Positions 56,316-64,000 of a stretch of DNA of 64,000 nucleotides are shown in pieces. This DNA is from Streptomyces sp. NBC_00483. GTDB taxonomy: Bacteria > Actinomycetota > Actinomycetes > Streptomycetales > Streptomycetaceae. The notes beneath the pieces are model-generated. The model searched no databases. It was not told the origin of the DNA and saw only the letters and a list, made by a program, of their open reading frames with translations. The translations under genes were made by a program, and so were the position numbers. Position 1 is the first letter of the stretch. The number at the start of each line of letters is the position of its first letter. The DNA lies in contig NZ_CP107880.1 of assembly GCF_036013745.1 (NCBI RefSeq), positions 2,046,001-2,110,000 of the forward strand. The letters run 5' to 3'.

Positions 56316-57413
56316 ATGACCGACACCATGAGCCCGAACTCCCTGGCCGAGCCGCGTGAGCAACTGTGGCGGGCGGTCGGTGACGGTGACGAGACGCGCG
56401 CGGTCACGCTGGTGCGTCGTCTGCTCGACACGGCAGAGCCTGAGCGGACGTCGTCCACCACGGACGGTTCGGCCGCCGCCGCACAGCTGCGTGCCGCGGG
56501 TGAGCGGGTCCTGCTCGAACTGATCGCGCCGACTCAGGAGCGGATCGGCCTGGCCTGGGCGGCCAATGACATCACGGTGGCGCAGGAGCACGCCGCGACG
56601 GCCATCAGCGAGCGGTGCGCCGCGGCCGTCGCCGACGCCACCGTCCCCGCCCTCAGGGACGCGCCGAAGGGAAGGGTCCTGGTGGCGTGCGTCGACGGCG
56701 AGTGGCACTCCCTGCCCGCACGACTGGTCGGCGAGGTGCTGCGGCTGCGGGGCTGGCGCGTCGACTACCTCGGCGCCCAGGTCCCCACCGAGCATCTGGT
56801 CGCCCACATGCACCACACCCGTACTCAGGCGGTGCTGCTGTCCTCGTCCATCCCGACGCTGCTGCCCGGCGCCCACAACGCGATCAACTCCTGCCAGGCC
56901 GCCGGCGTTCCGGTACTCGCCGGCGGGCGGGCGTTCGGTCCGCAGGGCCGCTACGCCCGGCTGATGCGGGCCGAGTGGGCCGAGGATGCGGCCGGCGCGG
57001 CCGACCTGCTCGACCGGAGCCCGGCGCAGCCCGGTGCGCACGCGGCCCGCCTGCCCGCTGTGGACCTGCCGCATCTGGACGACCAGGAGTACAGCATGGT
57101 CCACCGCACGAAACCGCAGTTGGTCAAGCAGGCCCTCGCCGACGTCGAGACGGGCTTTCCCGAGATGCGCCAGTACAGCGCGTACCAGCGGGAGCGCACC
57201 GTCGAGGACATCCACCACATCGTCAGTTACCTCGCCACCGCCCTCTACGTCGACGACCCCGACCTCTTCACCGGGTTCATCACGTGGACCGCGGACATTC
57301 TGACCGCCCGTGGCGTTCCGGCGCGGTGCCTGCTCCCCGCTCTGGACTCACTCCTCAACCAACTCAAGGACTTCCCCCGCACCAGCGCCATCCTCACCGC
57401 GGCCCACGGCTAG
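56316..57413 (+). CDS. cobalamin-binding protein with CarH/AerR-like light-sensor motif
   Basis: A 365-residue protein with the B12 four-helix domain (residues 20-110) and B12-binding Rossmann domain (117-240: RVLVACVDGEWHSLP, RGWRVDYLGAQVPTEHL, VPVLAGGRAFG). The W-x9-EH motif of adenosylcobalamin photoreceptors is exact: Trp81, Glu91, His92. The lower-ligand ExH is Glu129-x-His131, though the usual following glycine is proline. No DNA-binding domain exists; a helical C-terminus of about 120 residues is unassigned. ATG 56316 has AAAAGG eight bases upstream, 28 bases after the SpoIIE phosphatase, so it probably signals through it. Confidence 0.88.
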   Translation: MTDTMSPNSLAEPREQLWRAVGDGDETRAVTLVRRLLDTAEPERTSSTTDGSAAAAQLRAAGERVLLELIAPTQERIGLAWAANDITVAQEHAATAISERCAAAVADATVPALRDAPKGRVLVACVDGEWHSLPARLVGEVLRLRGWRVDYLGAQVPTEHLVAHMHHTRTQAVLLSSSIPTLLPGAHNAINSCQAAGVPVLAGGRAFGPQGRYARLMRAEWAEDAAGAADLLDRSPAQPGAHAARLPAVDLPHLDDQEYSMVHRTKPQLVKQALADVETGFPEMRQYSAYQRERTVEDIHHIVSYLATALYVDDPDLFTGFITWTADILTARGVPARCLLPALDSLLNQLKDFPRTSAILTAAHG

Positions 57414-57439
57414 GGTCTGTCGTTTGGATCAGGCCCTAG
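57410..57439. terminator. bidirectional terminator containing both stop codons
   Basis: CTAGGGTCTG pairs with CAGGCCCTAG (one G-T) around a ten-base loop. The TAG stop of the B12 protein lies in one arm and the TAG of sbcC, on the other strand, in the other. Confidence 0.75.
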
Positions 57440-60400
57440 GACGCTCCCGTGGTCCCGCGCTGACGCACCACCGACCCCTCGCGTCCCTTCACGACCTCCA
57501 ACTGCGCGTGCACCCGACGCCGCAGATCGCCGACGTGGCTCACGATGCCGACGCTGCGGTCCCGCTCGCGCAGGGAGTCGAGGACGTCGAGGACCTCGTC
57601 GAGGGTCTGGTCGTCGAGGCTGCCGAAGCCCTCGTCGATGAAGAGGGTGTCGAGGCGGACGCCGCCCGCCTCGTCCGTGACGACGTCCGCGAGGCCGAGC
57701 GCCAGGGCGAGCGAGGCGAAGAAGGTCTCACCGCCGGAGAGCGTCGCCGTGTCGCGCTCGCGGCCCGTCCACGCGTCGACGACGTGCAGGCCGAGGCCCG
57801 AACGGCCGCGCCCCGCAAGGGAGTCGGAGTGCACCAGGGTGTAGCGGCCCGAGGACATGCGGCGCAGGCGTGCGGTCGCGGCGGCCGCCACCTGCTCCAG
57901 GCGGGCGGCCAGCACATACGACTCCAGGCGCATCTTGCGCTCGTTGTCGGCGGCGGTACCGGCCGCGAGGGAGGCGAGCCGGGCCACCCGGTCGTATGTC
58001 TCCCGCAGCGGGCCGAGGCGGCGGGCCTCGGTGGCGACGCGGCGCGAGAGCCGGTCGAGTTCGGCGCAGCGCCGCTGGGCCGCGTCGCGCGCGGATCCGG
58101 CCGTCCGTACGCGCGCGTCGGCAGCCTGCGCGGCGGCCCGGGCCGCGGCGACGTCGGCCGCGGGCCTCTGGGCGGCCTCTGCGGTGTCCTCTTCGGCGAG
58201 CACCGCGCGTACGGCGGCCTCCTCCGACTGCCGGGCGTCCAGGCGGTGTTGGAGTTCCCGGTGGTGCGCGTCGTCGAGCAGCGCGGCGGCCGCGGCCTCC
58301 GGCGTGTCGAACCCGGCCCGGAACGCCGCGTCGGCGAGTCGCGCGTCCGATTCCTTGAGGCGCCGCGCCGTGTCCTCGACGGCGCGCGCCGCGTCGGCCG
58401 CCTCCGTGAGCAGCGCGCCCTGCCGCTCCAACTGCTCCGCGCGCGCCTCGACGCTCTCGGCCGCGCCCCGCGCCTTCACCAACTCCCGCTCCAGGCCTGC
58501 CTGTTCACGGTCCATGGCGTCACGCAGCGAGGTACGGGCTGCGGTGCGCTGCGCGGCCTCCTGGCGGGCGGCGATGCGGCGGTCGCGCTCGCCATCGGCG
58601 CGGGCGAGGGTCTCTCGGGCGGGATGCGCGGTGGACGCGAGGGCGTGCGCCTCGGCGTGTCGCTCCGCCAATTCGCGGGCGGTCCCGGCGAGTTGCGCGG
58701 CCGGAGCCTCCCCAGCCGCGGCCTTCGCCGCCGCCAGTTCCTCCCGTACGTCGCCCAGGGCGCGCTCGGCCCGGGTGCGGCGCTCGTCGGCGGCGCGGTA
58801 GGCGGCGAGCGCGGACTCCTCGGCGGCCCGGTCGACGTGCCCCTCGGACTTCCGCATGGGCGCGGGGTGTTCGCTGGCGCCGCACACCGTGCAGGGCTCG
58901 CCGTCGACGAGGGCCTCGGCGAGTTCGGCGGCGACGTCGCGCAGCCGCTGCTCCTTCAGGCCGAGCCAGTGCTCGTGGGCGGTCGCCGACTGCTCGCGGG
59001 CCCGCAGCGCGTCGGCGTCGGCGGTCTCGGCGCGCTCGGCCAGCCGGTCGCGCTCGACGGCGGCGCGGGCCTGCTTGCGGGCCGGTTCCAGTTGTCCCGC
59101 GAGGTGTTCGGCGCGGGTGGCGGCCTCCTGGGCCTCGTCGACCTTGGCCTGGAGGTCGGCGCGGCGGGCCTCCCAGCCGTCGAGCCAGCCTTCGGTGTCG
59201 GCGAGCAGGTCGGTGTCGGCGCGCTCCTCGCGGTCGAGGTCGGTGCGCTCCTTGGTGAGCTCCCCGAGCCGCCGCTCGGCCCGCCGCGCCGCGTCGAGCC
59301 CACCGAGCTCTTGAACGACACGCCGGGCGGCTTCGGTGAGCGCTTCCGGCGAGGTCGGGATGTCGGTGTCGGTGCCGGTGTCAGTCTCGGTGTCGGCATC
59401 GACGTCGGAGCCGGCAGCGGCATCGGCATCGGCATCGGCATCGGCATCGGCAACAGCCGCGTACGGCTCCCCCGAGCCGAAGTCGCCGACGCCCGAGGCG
59501 CCTGGCCACGCCGCCCGCAGCTCCCGCCGGGCCCGACCGTCCTCCGCCAACGCCTCCCGGTGCGCCGCCTCCGACTCGTCCCGGAGGGCCAGCGCCGGCT
59601 CCACCGTCGCCGCCTTGCGGGCGCGGTCCATCCGATCCTGGAGCGCGCGGTGTTCCCCGGCCCGCTCCTCCAGGGCCGCCTCCCGCTCGCGGGCCTGCGC
59701 GAAGCGAAGTTGCAGGCGGTGGGTCTCCGTCACGTCGGACAGGTCGTGCTGCGCCGCGATCCGCGCCGACTCGGCCGCGTCCAGGGCGAGATGGGCGTGC
59801 GTGAAGTGTTCGCGCGCGGTCGAGCGGGCCGTGGCCGCCCAGGTCAGTACGGCGTCCGCGATGCCGGGGTCGCCCGGTGTCGCGTCGACGGGGTCCAGCT
59901 CCACGACGTTCCCCGCCGCCTGCTGCATACGGTGGGCGTCGGCCAGCAACTCCGAGTCACCGGCGGCCACTTGCTTCTGCGCCGCCTTGCGGTCCTCGGC
60001 GAGCCGCTGCTCCACCGCGGCGAACCGGTGCGTGTCGAAGAGCCGGCCGAGCAGCTTGCCGCGGGCCTCCGCGTCGGCCCGCAGGAAGCGCGCGAAGTCG
60101 CCCTGCGGGAGGAGGACCACCTGGCAGAACTGGTCCTTGCTCATGCCGAGCAGCTGCGTGATCTCCTCGCCGATCTCCTGGTGGGAGCGGCTGAGGTCCT
60201 TCCACTTCGCCGCCACGGCGTCGTACTCGCGCAGCCAGCTCTGCGCCTTCTCCGTGGTGAAACCCGTGCCGCGCTTCTTGGGGCGGGCGAACGGCGGCTG
60301 CCGGGTGATCTCCAGGCGGCGGCCCGCGACGGTCAGGTCGAGGGACACTTCGGTGCGCACGCCCGCCTCGGCGTGGTCGCTGCGCAGGTTCTGCCCCTGG

Positions 60401-60594
60401 CCGCTGCCGCTCTGCCGGGCGCCGGGCACGGACCCGTACAGCGCGTAGCAGACCGCGTCGAGGACGGAGGTCTTGCCCGCGCCTGTCGGCCCGTGGAGGA
60501 GGAAGAGGCCCGCCGCCGACAGGTCGTCGAAGTCGACCTTCTGCGTGGCGCCGAAGGGGCCGAACGCGGTGATCGTGAGTGTGTGCAGCCTCAC
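57436..60594 (-). CDS. sbcC: SbcC exonuclease ATPase subunit
   Basis: A 1052-residue SMC-like ATPase of the SbcCD (Mre11-Rad50) complex, which cleaves hairpins and blocked DNA ends. Walker A is GPTGAGKTS (residues 35-43), a long coiled coil is split by the zinc hook CTVC (GEPCTVCGASEHP), then signature LSGGETFFASLALALG and Walker B FIDEGFGSLD. An acidic Asp-Ala/Asp-Thr repeat (DADADADAD and similar) is inserted in the first coiled-coil arm, encoded by a six-base microsatellite. The GTG start overlaps the sbcD stop as GTGA. Confidence 0.97.
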   Translation of the reverse strand: MRLHTLTITAFGPFGATQKVDFDDLSAAGLFLLHGPTGAGKTSVLDAVCYALYGSVPGARQSGSGQGQNLRSDHAEAGVRTEVSLDLTVAGRRLEITRQPPFARPKKRGTGFTTEKAQSWLREYDAVAAKWKDLSRSHQEIGEEITQLLGMSKDQFCQVVLLPQGDFARFLRADAEARGKLLGRLFDTHRFAAVEQRLAEDRKAAQKQVAAGDSELLADAHRMQQAAGNVVELDPVDATPGDPGIADAVLTWAATARSTAREHFTHAHLALDAAESARIAAQHDLSDVTETHRLQLRFAQAREREAALEERAGEHRALQDRMDRARKAATVEPALALRDESEAAHREALAEDGRARRELRAAWPGASGVGDFGSGEPYAAVADADADADADAAAGSDVDADTETDTGTDTDIPTSPEALTEAARRVVQELGGLDAARRAERRLGELTKERTDLDREERADTDLLADTEGWLDGWEARRADLQAKVDEAQEAATRAEHLAGQLEPARKQARAAVERDRLAERAETADADALRAREQSATAHEHWLGLKEQRLRDVAAELAEALVDGEPCTVCGASEHPAPMRKSEGHVDRAAEESALAAYRAADERRTRAERALGDVREELAAAKAAAGEAPAAQLAGTARELAERHAEAHALASTAHPARETLARADGERDRRIAARQEAAQRTAARTSLRDAMDREQAGLERELVKARGAAESVEARAEQLERQGALLTEAADAARAVEDTARRLKESDARLADAAFRAGFDTPEAAAAALLDDAHHRELQHRLDARQSEEAAVRAVLAEEDTAEAAQRPAADVAAARAAAQAADARVRTAGSARDAAQRRCAELDRLSRRVATEARRLGPLRETYDRVARLASLAAGTAADNERKMRLESYVLAARLEQVAAAATARLRRMSSGRYTLVHSDSLAGRGRSGLGLHVVDAWTGRERDTATLSGGETFFASLALALGLADVVTDEAGGVRLDTLFIDEGFGSLDDQTLDEVLDVLDSLRERDRSVGIVSHVGDLRRRVHAQLEVVKGREGSVVRQRGTTGAS

Positions 60595-61757
60595 CTGGCC
60601 ACCTCGCGTACGACGTCGTCCGCGCGTACGGCGTCGAACGCGGCCCGCAGCACCACCCGCTCGCTCTCGTCGGGCCCTGCGCCCCGGACGTGGGTCACGA
60701 AGTCCTCCGCGATCTCGTGGTCGTCGCGCCCCTTGAGGCGCTCGGCGTAGCTGGCGTCCGGCTCCTCGTCGTCCGTGCGCCGCGGGTCGAAGAGCAGGCT
60801 GAGGGTGTGCGGGAACCGGTCGGCGAGGCGGGCCATCGGATCGTCCGGCCGGATCGCGTCCGTGAGCGTCGCCTCCACCCACGACTCCTCGTGCCGGGCG
60901 AGGTCCGGGTCGGCGAGGAGGTCCTCGAGGTCGCCGCGGAGGCGGACCAGCGGACGCGGCACCGGGCAGTCGAGGCGCTCGGCGGTGACCGCGCCCTCGG
61001 CGTCGAGGTCGATCAGCCACATGCTCTTGCGGTGGTCCGCCTCCGAGAACGAGTACGGCAGCGGGGAGCCCGAGTAGCGGACCCGGTCGCTGATGACCTG
61101 GCTGCCGTGCAGGTGCCCGAGCGCCACGTAGTCCGCCCCGTCGAAGACACCGGACGGGACCGCGGAGACGCCGCCCACCGTGATGTCCCGCTCGCTGTCA
61201 CTGGGCGCGCCGCCGGACACGAAGGCATGCGCGAGGACGACGGACCTGGTGCCGGCCGGGCGCGCGGCGAGGTCGGCCCGCACCCGCTCCATGGCGGCGG
61301 CGAGCACCTGCTCGTGCCCGGCCCTCGCCACTCCGAACTCGTCCTTCACCAGGGCCGGTTCGAGGTAGGGAAGTCCGTAGAACGCGACGTCGCCGTGTGC
61401 GTCCGGCAGCACGATCGGCTCGCCGCACCGGGCCGGTGCCGTCCGCAGGTGGATGCCGGCCCGGCCGATGAGGCCCGCGCCGACGCCGAGGCGGCGGGCC
61501 GAGTCGTGGTTCCCGGAGATCATCACGGTGGGCACGCCGAGCTCGGCGAGGCGGTGCAGGGCGTCGTCGTACAGCTCCACGGCGGCGAGCGGCGGGACCG
61601 CGCGGTCGTACACGTCACCCGACACGACCACGGCGTCGACGCCGCGCTCGCGGGCGGTGTCGACGAGGTGGGCGATGAAGGCGGCCTGGGCGTCGAGCAT
61701 GTTCACGCGGTGGAACGAGCGACCCAGGTGCCAGTCGGATGTGTGGAGCAGCCTCAT
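60591..61757 (-). CDS. sbcD: SbcD nuclease subunit
   Basis: Metallophosphoesterase of 388 residues, the Mre11-like nuclease of SbcCD. Metal-binding motifs in order: HTSDWHLGRSFH, VSGDVYDRAVPP, ISGNHDSARRL, LAHAFVSGG and ALGHLHGSQ. It has 3'-5' exonuclease and endonuclease activity on DNA ends with SbcC. ATG 61757 begins the domain, and the gene is translationally coupled to sbcC. Confidence 0.97.
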   Translation of the reverse strand: MRLLHTSDWHLGRSFHRVNMLDAQAAFIAHLVDTARERGVDAVVVSGDVYDRAVPPLAAVELYDDALHRLAELGVPTVMISGNHDSARRLGVGAGLIGRAGIHLRTAPARCGEPIVLPDAHGDVAFYGLPYLEPALVKDEFGVARAGHEQVLAAAMERVRADLAARPAGTRSVVLAHAFVSGGAPSDSERDITVGGVSAVPSGVFDGADYVALGHLHGSQVISDRVRYSGSPLPYSFSEADHRKSMWLIDLDAEGAVTAERLDCPVPRPLVRLRGDLEDLLADPDLARHEESWVEATLTDAIRPDDPMARLADRFPHTLSLLFDPRRTDDEEPDASYAERLKGRDDHEIAEDFVTHVRGAGPDESERVVLRAAFDAVRADDVVREVAR

Positions 61758-61834
61758 GACACACGAGGCTAACGGGTGGGTCTGACATGGCGGGTGGTTA
61801 TGCCCGGGATGCCTGTTGCGGTGGGAGTGGCGGC

Positions 61835-62455
<621 letters not shown>

Positions 62456-62596
62456 CGGACCAGCGTATGCGCAGGTGACACAGGACTCGCCCCCGCCCGG
62501 GGCACAGGTGACGATGTGGTGGATACTCGCTCGTCGTCACAGACAGTCGCCCAAGTCGCCCCCGTCACCCGAGTCGCCCGACAGGAAGCACCGCAC

Positions 62597-64000
62597 ATGA
62601 CCGGCATCCAGGCCGAGAGCCCGGCCGCCCCCGCCGCCTCCACGAGCCGTTTCCGCTCCTGGCTGCTGGAGGGGCTGAGCGAGCAGACGGCCCGCCACCA
62701 GGGGCCGCACGGGCACGCCCCCGAGGAGCACAAGGGCCACAAGTGGTGGCGCGTGATGTGCCTGACGGGTGTGGACTACTTCTCGACGCTCGGCTATCAG
62801 CCGGGCATCGCGGCGCTCGCCGCGGGACTGCTGTCTCCGCTCGCGACGCTCGTCCTGATCGCGCTCACCCTGCTGGGCGCCCTGCCGGTGTACCGCAGGG
62901 TCGCGAAGGAGTCGCCGCACGGCGAGGGGTCGATCGCGATGCTGGAGCGGCTGCTGCCCTGGTGGGCGGGGAAGCTGTTCGTCCTCGTGCTGCTCGGCTT
63001 CGCCGCCACCGACTTCATGATCACGATGACGTTGTCGGCGGCGGACGCGGCGGCGCACGTCGTGGAGAACCCGTTCGCGCCCGCCGGGCTGGACGGCGAG
63101 AACACCTGGATCACGCTCGCGCTGCTCGTGGCGCTCGGCGCGGTCTTCCTCAAGGGGTTCCGGGAGGCGATCCGGGTCGCGGTGGTGCTCGTGGGCGCCT
63201 ATCTGACCCTGAACATCGTCGTGCTGATCACGGCCGCCGCCCATGTGTTCACCGAGCCGGTCAAGATCGGCAACTGGTGGGACGCCATGACGGCCGAGCA
63301 CTCCTCACCGTTCATGATGATCGGCGTCGCGCTGCTCGTGTTCCCGAAGCTGGCGCTCGGCATGTCCGGCTTCGAGACGGGCGTGGCCGTGATGCCGCAG
63401 GTCCAGGGCGATTCCACGGACACGTACGCGAAGCCGGCGGGGCGCATCCGCGACACCCGCAAGCTGCTGACGACGGCCGCGCTGATCATGAGCTGTTTTC
63501 TGCTGCTGTCCAGCCTCGCCACCACGATCCTGATCCCGCAGCACGAGTTCGAGGCGGGTGGCTCGGCGAACGGGCGCGCGCTCGCGTATCTCGCGCACGC
63601 CTACCTCGGCGAGGGCTTCGGCACCGTCTACGACATCTCGACGATCGCCATCCTGTGGTTCGCGGGCGCCTCCGCGATGGCGGGGCTGCTCAATCTGGTC
63701 CCCCGCTATCTGCCCCGCTACGGCATGGCTCCCGAGTGGACGCGGGCCGTGCGCCCGCTGGTCCTCGTCTTCATGGCGGCCGCGGTCCTCATCACTCTCT
63801 GGTTCAACGCCAACGTCGACGACCAGTCCGGTGCGTACGCGACCGGCGTGCTGGTGCTCATGCTCTCCGCGTCGTTCGCCTCGACGGTCGCGGTGCACCG
63901 GCGGGGCCACCGCAAGGCGACGATCGGCTTCGGCGCGATCACGGCGGTCTTCGCCTACACGCTGGTCACGAACGTCGTGGAACGTCCCGACGGCATCAAG
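62597..64000 (+). CDS. APC-superfamily permease, 3' truncated by window edge
   Basis: The frame runs open to the window end (468 residues seen). After a 45-residue hydrophilic N-terminus come about ten membrane segments ([78 protein letters not shown]). The [11 protein letters not shown] motif is typical of amino-acid/polyamine transporters of the APC superfamily. The substrate is unknown. ATG 62597 is preceded by AGGAAGCACCGCAC. The histidine-rich [12 protein letters not shown] in the N-terminal tail is unusual. Confidence 0.9.
   Translation, partial: MTGIQAESPAAPAASTSRFRSWLLEGLSEQTARHQGPHGHAPEEHKGHKWWRVMCLTGVDYFSTLGYQPGIAALAAGLLSPLATLVLIALTLLGALPVYRRVAKESPHGEGSIAMLERLLPWWAGKLFVLVLLGFAATDFMITMTLSAADAAAHVVENPFAPAGLDGENTWITLALLVALGAVFLKGFREAIRVAVVLVGAYLTLNIVVLITAAAHVFTEPVKIGNWWDAMTAEHSSPFMMIGVALLVFPKLALGMSGFETGVAVMPQVQGDSTDTYAKPAGRIRDTRKLLTTAALIMSCFLLLSSLATTILIPQHEFEAGGSANGRALAYLAHAYLGEGFGTVYDISTIAILWFAGASAMAGLLNLVPRYLPRYGMAPEWTRAVRPLVLVFMAAAVLITLWFNANVDDQSGAYATGVLVLMLSASFASTVAVHRRGHRKATIGFGAITAVFAYTLVTNVVERPDGIK

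Noticed and set aside
57310..60750. A 1146-codon open frame on the plus strand
   Set aside because: It is antisense to sbcC, whose Walker, zinc-hook and signature motifs are intact; the plus-strand product is low-complexity Arg/Gly/Val without domains.

Overview
The window is high-GC actinobacterial DNA, most likely a Streptomyces chromosome. It has dense, often translationally coupled genes with GTG starts, many GntR, LacI, LysR, MocR and ROK regulators, POT and MHS transporters, an ECF41 sigma factor, an S-adenosyl methyltransferase of the actinobacterial type, and an integrated conjugative element with a TraB-type DNA translocase. All calls rest on reading the sequence and recognising families; no database search was run.

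Region 1 (1-18.2 kb) is catabolic and transport DNA. It starts with a truncated aldo/keto reductase and an acyl-CoA ligase. An AraC regulator then precedes a tightly coupled five-gene operon: beta-keto acid cleavage enzyme, quinone oxidoreductase, TauD dioxygenase, MFS transporter and alpha/beta hydrolase. Next comes a LacI regulator, a histidinol-dehydrogenase paralogue and an MHS symporter, with a twin-palindrome operator in front of the dehydrogenase. An SRPBCC/aldo-keto reductase pair diverges from a LysR gene. A block of XRE-cupin regulator, POT peptide transporter and amine/amino-acid oxidase ends the region.

Region 2 (about 18.37-33.25 kb) is a 14.9-kb actinomycete integrative and conjugative element (AICE). 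It carries a tyrosine integrase, two excisionase-like HTH proteins, a primase-polymerase plus DUF927 helicase replication pair, TraB and Spd-like spread proteins, a GntR (KorSA-like) regulator, and a small-terminase-like gene. Flanking 14-bp near-identical repeats place the insertion directly at the purB start codon, not in a tRNA gene. The left repeat also contains what looks like the native purB -10 box. Non-coding parts hold a six-copy array of a 9-bp GTACCCC word, 23-bp direct repeats and structured leaders.

Region 3 (33.25-64 kb) is chromosomal: purB and mug; a methyltransferase; an ABC exporter diverging from a two-component system; ROK and GntR regulators separated by a six-copy 16-bp tandem repeat; an ECF41 sigma factor; an alpha/beta hydrolase overlapping a DMT permease antisense; a MocR regulator; PhoD phosphatase; a membrane-anchored ACT-GNAT protein; a Cys/Met-metabolism PLP enzyme with an Lrp regulator; a DUF885 hydrolase; a short-chain dehydrogenase; a SpoIIE-type phosphatase followed by a B12-binding protein with a CarH/AerR-like light-sensor motif; SbcC/SbcD; an IMPACT/YigZ protein; and a truncated APC permease.

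Most interesting: the purB-promoter attachment site, the GTACCC word arrays in the element, the terminase-like gene on a conjugative element, and the phosphatase/B12-photosensor pair.
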